From assembly GCA_964466595.1 (NCBI GenBank), contig CAYXNR010000011.1, forward strand, positions 1 through 55,981: DNA of 55,981 nucleotides, given 5' to 3'. Numbering within the stretch: position 1 is the stretch's first letter; each line of letters opens with the position of its first letter. The stretch comes from JABDGC01 sp964466595 (GTDB taxonomy: Bacteria; Pseudomonadota; Gammaproteobacteria; DSM-16500). Position numbers and translations under genes: made by a program. Below, one piece after another: positions 49,564 through 55,981 of the stretch. The notes under the pieces are model-generated. The model was not told the origin of the DNA and searched no databases. It saw nothing but the letters and a program-made list of their open reading frames with translations.

Positions 49564-49792
49564 CCTCCCACCCCTACCCCTCCCTCCACAAAAAACGTGG
49601 CGGGAGGGGGCAATCATCATCCCGGTTCTACAATTCAGCTAAGTCAAGGACTGTTGTCCGGGGGCCTGTCACGGTATTCGTTTCTGGCTCGCTCTGCTTC
49701 GCCTGGTCTTGCTTAGTGCCCCCTGTAGAACCGGGATGATGATTGCCCCCTCCCGCCACGTTTTTTGTGGAGGGAGGGGTAGGGGTGGGAGG
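49564..49792. repeat. Element with perfect 69-bp inverted arms, 229 bp
   Basis: Left arm 49564-49632 and right arm 49724-49792 are exact reverse complements over 69 bp, around a 91-bp centre. Each arm contains its own hairpin (CCTCCCTCCAC, A-run, GTGGCGGGAGG) that belongs to the same family as the hairpins at 20537 and 37141. No coding content. It ends 11 bp before the stop of the right-hand adhesin gene. It could act as a terminator or be a MITE. Confidence 0.85.
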
Positions 49793-49802
49793 TAAAATAG
49801 AA

Positions 49803-52800
49803 CTAGGATTGTAAATGATGCTCAAGTGAAATTTTCTTTTTGAGCTTGTGTTTTTTCTTCTGAAGTTCATCTTCATCTGAAATATTTTGTGTACGATTAG
49901 TATAAGCCTCTAGAACTTCATCGAAGGGTAGATCGCTATAATAAATATCTGTACCCGGTACCATCGATAAACCCTCAAGCAAAAATTGTAATTCAGATTG
50001 AACTTGACTATTTTCGGAAGGATAGACGGCCGATAAATTATAATTACCAGAAGTGGTGGTGTCCTGTAAAGTTAAGCCCTGCCAGACAGCATTGTTCACT
50101 TGCACACGCACAGGCTCAGGAATAGGCGTCGGCGTCGGTGCAGGTGTTAAAGACGGCGTAAAGAGATTGGCATTGAAGCCTAAGAATTGTAAGGTCACAC
50201 CATTAGCTGTTGCGAAGATGGAGCCAGCATTCGTGCTATAGCTCACCGGGAAATTAAAGGTGACACTGTCAGTGCCGCTAGCGCTTTGGAAGCTCGAGAA
50301 ACTATTCAATTGAGAGCTATTGTTCATCGAGCTTTGCAAGATACTAGAGAACACGAGACTGTTCGTTTGATTGGGTAGCGCTGCCTCGCCATTATTATTA
50401 GCTGTCAAATTTTGTATATCGGTAAATTGTGTCCCGAAAGCAGTGCTCAGGGTTGTGCCCCCAGCTGTTGCATCGAGATTCCAAACCATAGAAGAATCGG
50501 TTGTCAATAATTGCAGACTGTTTGAGCCGCCAACATTTCCACTAATCAGAATATTGTTCGTAGAAGGTGAATTAAAGCTAACCGTATTAGTGAAGGTAAA
50601 GCTATTATTTGTCGCGTTTCCAATTAAGCTCAGCGTATGATTACCGCCAGATAAATCACCATTAAAACTGATACTTCCACCGCTCACCACAACAGTATTA
50701 TTTAACATGCTGGGGCCATTGAAGCTAATCGTGCCGCCATTTGAAGACAGATCAGCCGCCAGTTGAATTGAGCCGCTTAGCGGTGCAACAAAGCTTAAGC
50801 TGTATCCTGCCGTACTCGTCACATTGCCATTAATTATCAGGAAGCGATTGGCCGAAAACACAGTTGGAGCCGGTGCATTAAAGTTTGAAAGTAATAAATC
50901 AAGAGCATTGCCATTTAAGCTAATGTTCCCCGAACCCAAGCTAGGCATGACCGTAAGCGAGACGCCACCTGTTAAGTAAAAAATGCCGCCGCTGCCGGGT
51001 GAGGTATCAAGTGAACTATTGATAACAAGCGGTGTTGCTGTGCCACTGGGATTGGCGGCAGAAAGCGTGATGGCTCCTCCTGCAGTCGAGATATTCGCAT
51101 TGGTAGTTAAGGCTCGTGCTGAAGCATCGGGTGATAAGGTGCTCAAACTGATATCACCGCCATTACTATTGATAGCACCACTCGTTGTGAGTGCACCGGT
51201 ATTAACAATCGTCACAGAGCCACTGCTATTTTGACTGATACCTGTGAGAGTTAAAGTACTTGCGGTATTGGTTAAAGCGATATTACCGCTGCCATTATTC
51301 GTTGCGCTAAAGTTAGTAATCGTATTCGCATTATTCAAAATCATGCCGCCATTTGCTGTTGCGTTAACGGTAGTCGCATTCACTGTACCACTTTGTGAGA
51401 GAGGACCATTAACAGTTAAAGAAAATGTGCCGTTCCCAACCGTAGTGTTGCCTAAGTTCAAAGCAACACTATTGTTAAGAACGGCACCAAAAGTCCCGCT
51501 ATTGTTTAGCGAGACTGCGCCGAACAGGGTATTGCCCGCATTGCCTAAGTTAATAGCCGCATTGCCTCCTTGAATGCTAACTGCACCTGCAGCTGCGGTT
51601 TGTATAAGGGACGTGCCAGGGCTTTGGCTGAGGCCGAGGCCGCTTAGCGTTAAACTGCCTGTGCCAAGACTCATATTACCTAAAACGAGCGCAGTGCTAT
51701 TGCTGAGGGCAACATTGTTGTTACCACTGTTGCTGAGTGAAACTGCGCCGGTAAAGGCATTATTATCTGTCAGTGTGATGGCATGAGCGCCTGCTGTAAA
51801 ACTTGAAGTGCCAAGAACGGTTAAGCCGCCGCTTTGTGTGATATCGCCGCCGGCATGAATTATTAAATTTTGTCCTACAGCAGAAGCCGCTAATTGCAGT
51901 GCTGAAGCTGTATTCAAGGCAACTGTATTGTTTCCACTATTGCTTAAGGTTACCGTTCCCGAGAGCGTATTATTTTGTGTCAGCGTAATAGGGTTGGCAT
52001 TGGCATTAAAAGTAGCGTTCCCGTCGACTGTGAGGCTAGCGCTTTGTGTTAGGGCGCCTCCACTGCTTAGAGTCAGGTTGCCGTTGAGGTTAGAAGCACC
52101 TAAGTTCAGTGCATTACTATCTGTGATACTTGCATTATTCGTGTTAGTAATAACGAGGTTTGAAAAATCATTTGCAGAATTCAGCGTGATATTGTTACTT
52201 GGACCTGCAGAAAGTGATGTTGTTTTGTTGCTGCCATTTACAGTAAGCACGCCGCCAGCTTGTGTGATATTACCATTATTAGTGATAGTGAGATTACCTA
52301 CGGCTTGATTAATGCCGGTTATATTTAAGTTGCCGGTATTCGTGAGAGCAAGATCTCCGCTTCCTGTATTGGTGGCATTGAAACCTGAAACAGTATTGGC
52401 GTTATTGAGTGTAGTGCCGCCCACAGAGCTAGTTGTTAACTGAGCTGCATTCAGAATCCTATTGCTTGAACCGGAGCTGGTTTCAGATATCGTACCCGCA
52501 GTTCCTGTCAGTGCTACGGTTCCAGTGGTATTGAGATCGCCGCCATTGAGAATGATATTTCGACCGGCGGTGATATTAATATTGCCACTGGCGATAATAT
52601 CCTGCGTGAGTGAGATATCATTGCTTGCACCGCTATTAGTAGCAGAGAAATTATTTAAGGCTGTGATGCTGCCGATAGCAGCATTGAAAGTAAGGCTGCC
52701 AGTACCAACAAGCAAGTTCAGACTTTGAGTTGTTGAAGGCGCGCTATTGACTGCATTTAAGCTGATATTGCCATTGCCCGAATCTAATAAAGTATTCGCA

Positions 52801-55800
52801 GCTAAAATCATCGCGCCACTATAGGTCTGTGCGCCGCTCGTATAAACTGAGCCGCCATTCATATTTGTTGCACCGCCGATATTGACACTCGTTAAACGTT
52901 GGCCGCTTGTGCCTATGCCGCCATTCAAGGTTACCGTATTAGAAGAAGAGCTTGAAGAAAAAGCCTGGCTACCAGAAATGGTGCCGATCGAAATCGCACC
53001 TGTCCCTGTGCTGAAGGTGGTATCTCCCGCTAAACTCAATGAACCTAAAGAGATTGCTGCATTCGTTGTATTAATCGTACCCGCAGTGCTTGTCGTGCTC
53101 GCTGTACTAGTCAGACCTGAGTTGAAATTAAAGACATCAGAAGTGCCATTACCCAAGGTCAGGCCATTCGTATTATTAAAAGTGACTGCTGAAGTGAAGG
53201 TATTCGTAGCGCCATTCAAAATTACAGAATAAGGTTGTGCAAAGGTGATTAAATTATCGAGCGTCACATTATCACTAAAGGTAACGCTGCCATTTGCAGA
53301 ACTATTATTTTGTAAGCTCAGGGTCTTGCCGGCACCTGTTACAGTATTCGCAAATTGAATAGCAGAGCTGACACCATTTCCAGAATTCACTGTCACATTG
53401 CTGATAACATTCACAGGACTATTGAAATTAATGCTACCGCCACTCGACTGTACATTCGCATTTAAGTTAATGAGACCAGTACCAGCAGCCGCTACTGTGA
53501 TTGAATTTGCACCTGTCCCCGTGACAGGACCACTGAGATCAATATTAGAATTACTACCTGCTACTTCTGAAAAGTTGATCGTGCCTGCAGCTTGCACTGA
53601 ACCACCACTTTGAATTTGAATGCCGGCATTAGGATCAACACCTGAGGTGCCATAGAGGCCATTCAAACCATTGAGACTCGCGCCAACGAGATTTAAATTT
53701 CCTCCACCAGCAATTGAGCCTGTGCCGGTAACGAGCACACCGCCTACGCCGCTTAAATTACCAATTAAGCTTAAATCGATTCCCAGGTTACTGGTTAAGG
53801 CGCCATTTATCACAATATAGCGACTGGTAAAAGTGGTGTTGCTCGTTACGTTAAGTGTGCCGATAACGAGATCAATACCCGCTGTAGTCAAGTTGATATT
53901 TCCTGCACCCAAGGTCGGACTAACATTCAAATCAACGCTGCCTACAACGTTTAAGGTTCCCCCGCTACCGGGTGAGGTGTTTAAAGAAGCATTCACCACT
54001 AAAGCATCCTGTGCGCTATTGGGATTAGCAGCAGTAAGTGTGATATTGCCACCCGCTGTTGCACCCGCTGTGGTAATGGGATTGTTGATTGTTAAAACAC
54101 GAACAGCACTATCAGGTGATAGGGTGGTGAGATTAACATCTCCACCTGTCGTGCTAATAGCGCCACTGTTGGTAAGTGCACCAGTATTGCTTAAACTCAG
54201 ATTGCCATTTGTAGCATTTTGCGCAATACCCGTAATAGTTAAGGTGCCTGGCTCAGAAGTATTAGTAAAAGAAATATCGCCGCTGCTATTATTAATCATA
54301 TGCAAGCTGCTCACGGTGTTAGCATTTTCCATGTCGATGCCACCACTAGCTGTCATTGTTAATAAAGCACTGTTGATGAAATTGCTCGTGGCGGAAGTAG
54401 TTTCTGTAATCGACCCACTGCTCGTTAAGGTGGTATTACCCGCTGTGCTGATCGTGCCGCCGTTGAGCACAATACTGCCTGTATTATTGACCGTAATATT
54501 ATTATTGCTACCCGTACCGGTTTCACTTATATCCGTAATCGTTAAAGGAGACGCGGTATTGCTAAAATGGATGCCTGCGGTATTCGTTCCTGAGTCACTT
54601 GCATTGAAACTACCGACAGTATTGGCATTATTCAGTGTGGTGCCACCAATTGAGCTCGTTGTCAGTAAAGCAGCATTCAGAAGCTTATTCGTGCTTCCAG
54701 AGGCCACAGCAGAAATGCTACCAGCTGTGCCTGTGAGTGTGATATTCCCTGGTGTATGAAGACTGCCACCATTCAGGCTAATATTGCGTCCTGCGCTTAG
54801 ATTGATATCCCCAGTGACAGTAATGTCATGTGCGATCGTGAGATCATTGCTTGCGCCACTAAGAATAATAGTTAGATTATCTAAAGGAGTGAGCGAACCG
54901 ATTGCGCCATTCAAAGAAAGGCTACCTGTCCCTGTATTGATAACAAGACTACTGCTGGGACTTAATAGACCATCTATATTCTGAAGTGTAATAGCCCCAT
55001 TGCCGGAATCAAGCGTGGAAGTACCATTATCTGTCACGTCAAGACGGCTATTATAAGTTTGTGAGCCATTGGTATAGATAGAACTACCGTTGCTCAAAAA
55101 GACAAGGTTATTGGCTTGAAAGCTTGCTAAGCGAGTGTTTCCTCCAAGCGTCTGAGAAAGATCAATATTGGAGGCAAGGAGACGGAGGCCTTGTGGACCC
55201 TCAACCTTTTGAAGAAGAATATCAGCTCCTGAGCTAAGCGTTGTTAGACTGGCGGCACCAAGGGTGACTATATCACCATAATATTGATTGCCAGTAGTGG
55301 TAATGGTTGTCGTGTTGATCGCAATTGGGATATAGACTGTGAGCGAGCTCAGGGCATTCAGGTCACCAACTGTATTAGCTAAAGTGATGCTGTTGCTCAA
55401 ACCTTTTATGGTGAGGTCGCTCGCACCTTCAATCGTGCCGTTAATTGTGAGCGTATCGCCTGAATCTTGAAGGCCAATCGAAGTTGTGCCTATTAAACTG
55501 ATATTACCATTCACAGTGTTTGAGGTGCCACCTGCTGTAGAGAGTGCCCCTCCCAAAATGTCGATACCATTTCCACTGAGAGAAAGACTATTATTACTAT
55601 TGAGTGTTGCGCCACTTAAGAGCAATTCACCGCCAGAATTAACGGTGATGGCGCTCGTACCTAAACCATTGGCTGCTGCTGTCACTTTTACTCTGCTGCT
55701 GGAATTGATAGTGGTATTGCCGGTATAGCCAGTATTGGCAGTATTCAGTGTGAGTGTGGCGTTATTGCTATTATTGACAATCAGGTCACCTGCTCCGCTG

Positions 55801-55981
55801 ATACCGCCATTCAAGGTGACATTGCCTGAGTTGATGTTCACGTTATTATTGCTGCCAGCGAAGATAAGCGGATTATTGAGATTATAAGTGTTAGCTGCTG
55901 TTAACTGAGCTGTGCTGCCGCTATTAGAACTATCGAGCGTGATAGTGCTTGTATTCCCCAAGCTAGTATTCAAACTGCTGA
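49803..55981 (-). CDS. Giant repeat-rich adhesin-like exoprotein, 3' part (5' end outside window)
   Basis: The frame is open to the right edge (TTG at 55973 is only an internal codon), giving about 2059 visible residues. Composition and modules match the left adhesin: LTTSSVGGTTLNNANTV, GSGDLALTNTGNLNITG, and the shared block around AANPNS..ALVVNASLNTSPGSGG then GSVDLNVSPTLGAGNINL, here present twice (about 53900-54100 and 50900-51100). The penultimate region (SLIGNATNNSFTFTNTVSF) also corresponds to the left protein. A PATR-like unit (TLTLNTANTGYTGNTTI) is at the right end. After a Pro/Thr linker (PAPTPTPIPEPV) comes a unique 110-residue acidic then basic C-terminus (DEDELQKKKHKLKKK). No beta-barrel. 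Export presumably through a separate partner. Confidence 0.85.
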   Translation of the reverse strand, partial: SSLNTSLGNTSTITLDSSNSGSTAQLTAANTYNLNNPLIFAGSNNNVNINSGNVTLNGGISGAGDLIVNNSNNATLTLNTANTGYTGNTTINSSSRVKVTAAANGLGTSAITVNSGGELLLSGATLNSNNSLSLSGNGIDILGGALSTAGGTSNTVNGNISLIGTTSIGLQDSGDTLTINGTIEGASDLTIKGLSNSITLANTVGDLNALSSLTVYIPIAINTTTITTTGNQYYGDIVTLGAASLTTLSSGADILLQKVEGPQGLRLLASNIDLSQTLGGNTRLASFQANNLVFLSNGSSIYTNGSQTYNSRLDVTDNGTSTLDSGNGAITLQNIDGLLSPSSSLVINTGTGSLSLNGAIGSLTPLDNLTIILSGASNDLTIAHDITVTGDINLSAGRNISLNGGSLHTPGNITLTGTAGSISAVASGSTNKLLNAALLTTSSIGGTTLNNANTVGSFNASDSGTNTAGIHFSNTASPLTITDISETGTGSNNNITVNNTGSIVLNGGTISTAGNTTLTSSGSITETTSATSNFINSALLTMTASGGIDMENANTVSSLHMINNSSGDISFTNTSEPGTLTITGIAQNATNGNLSLSNTGALTNSGAISTTGGDVNLTTLSPDSAVRVLTINNPITTAGATAGGNITLTAANPNSAQDALVVNASLNTSPGSGGTLNVVGSVDLNVSPTLGAGNINLTTAGIDLVIGTLNVTSNTTFTSRYIVINGALTSNLGIDLSLIGNLSGVGGVLVTGTGSIAGGGNLNLVGASLNGLNGLYGTSGVDPNAGIQIQSGGSVQAAGTINFSEVAGSNSNIDLSGPVTGTGANSITVAAAGTGLINLNANVQSSGGSINFNSPVNVISNVTVNSGNGVSSAIQFANTVTGAGKTLSLQNNSSANGSVTFSDNVTLDNLITFAQPYSVILNGATNTFTSAVTFNNTNGLTLGNGTSDVFNFNSGLTSTASTTSTAGTINTTNAAISLGSLSLAGDTTFSTGTGAISIGTISGSQAFSSSSSSNTVTLNGGIGTSGQRLTSVNIGGATNMNGGSVYTSGAQTYSGAMILAANTLLDSGNGNISLNAVNSAPSTTQSLNLLVGTGSLTFNAAIGSITALNNFSATNSGASNDISLTQDIIASGNINITAGRNIILNGGDLNTTGTVALTGTAGTISETSSGSSNRILNAAQLTTSSVGGTTLNNANTVSGFNATNTGSGDLALTNTGNLNITGINQAVGNLTITNNGNITQAGGVLTVNGSNKTTSLSAGPSNNITLNSANDFSNLVITNTNNASITDSNALNLGASNLNGNLTLSSGGALTQSASLTVDGNATFNANANPITLTQNNTLSGTVTLSNSGNNTVALNTASALQLAASAVGQNLIIHAGGDITQSGGLTVLGTSSFTAGAHAITLTDNNAFTGAVSLSNSGNNNVALSNSTALVLGNMSLGTGSLTLSGLGLSQSPGTSLIQTAAAGAVSIQGGNAAINLGNAGNTLFGAVSLNNSGTFGAVLNNSVALNLGNTTVGNGTFSLTVNGPLSQSGTVNATTVNATANGGMILNNANTITNFSATNNGSGNIALTNTASTLTLTGISQNSSGSVTIVNTGALTTSGAINSNGGDISLSTLSPDASARALTTNANISTAGGAITLSAANPSGTATPLVINSSLDTSPGSGGIFYLTGGVSLTVMPSLGSGNISLNGNALDLLLSNFNAPAPTVFSANRFLIINGNVTSTAGYSLSFVAPLSGSIQLAADLSSNGGTISFNGPSMLNNTVVVSGGSISFNGDLSGGNHTLSLIGNATNNSFTFTNTVSFNSPSTNNILISGNVGGSNSLQLLTTDSSMVWNLDATAGGTTLSTAFGTQFTDIQNLTANNNGEAALPNQTNSLVFSSILQSSMNNSSQLNSFSSFQSASGTDSVTFNFPVSYSTNAGSIFATANGVTLQFLGFNANLFTPSLTPAPTPTPIPEPVRVQVNNAVWQGLTLQDTTTSGNYNLSAVYPSENSQVQSELQFLLEGLSMVPGTDIYYSDLPFDEVLEAYTNRTQNISDEDELQKKKHKLKKKISLEHHLQS

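Overview
The window is a chromosomal stretch of a gammaproteobacterium. The housekeeping genes (guaC-ubiE-ubiJ-ubiB, glyQS, prlC, pckA, rimB-rimK, dimer-type cdd, gmhB-plsC) are of gammaproteobacterial type. The mix of these with large coiled-coil proteins of unknown function, a SidB-like alpha/beta hydrolase and many decaying mobile remnants suggests the Legionellales and a host-associated lifestyle. That placement is inference; there is no rRNA or other marker here to fix it.

Layout. 1-7.1 kb: the 3' end of a giant repeat-rich adhesin-like gene (+), followed by a CHASE2-class III adenylate cyclase (+) and a convergent secreted FecR-domain protein (-). 10.3-13.4 kb: a PurQ-like protein lacking its nucleophile cysteine (-), and pckA overlapping a yggS-type PLP-homeostasis gene (+). 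13.5-19.4 kb: an accessory stretch with two toxin-antitoxin pairs (vapBC, hicAB), a hydrolase, two membrane proteins of unknown function, a remnant of one of them, and several families of palindromic repeats; aroQ lies at its edge and ends inside one repeat. 19.6-27.9 kb: a putative secreted glycoside hydrolase, prlC, glyQS, a secreted cysteine-peptidase-like protein, gmhB-plsC. 27.9-29.8 kb: an Xre regulator with a clear operator-promoter, a PD-(D/E)XK nuclease of the YhcG/DUF1016 type, and an integrase remnant. 29.8-34.9 kb: a lipoprotein, a short NAD-glutamate dehydrogenase, a Cys-rich mini protein and a low-complexity protein. 35.1-36.2 kb: a MITE-like element and a decayed Ku/LigD end-joining locus. 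36.2-37.1 kb: three membrane proteins, two of them very small. 37.2-45.6 kb: ubiB-ubiJ-ubiE-guaC, an orphan ccmH, rimB-rimK, cdd, and a QEGLA-motif metallopeptidase. 45.7-49.4 kb: a 1118-residue coiled-coil protein and a DksA/TraR zinc-finger protein. 49.6-56 kb: a hairpin element with perfect 69-bp arms, then the 3' part of a second giant adhesin paralogue (-) that runs off the right edge.

How the parts relate. The two adhesin genes are paralogues that point toward each other across about 43 kb. Each lacks a C-terminal autotransporter barrel, so a two-partner or other export route outside the window is likely. The cyclase and FecR protein beside the left copy are probable surface-sensing partners. 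The least ordinary feature is the repeat landscape at 13.4-19 kb: a roughly 70-bp palindrome present in five full or partial copies plus a collapsed one, a 104-bp TIR element in two identical copies, and a 55-bp repeat in two copies. Several of these supply the stop codons and last residues of neighbouring genes.
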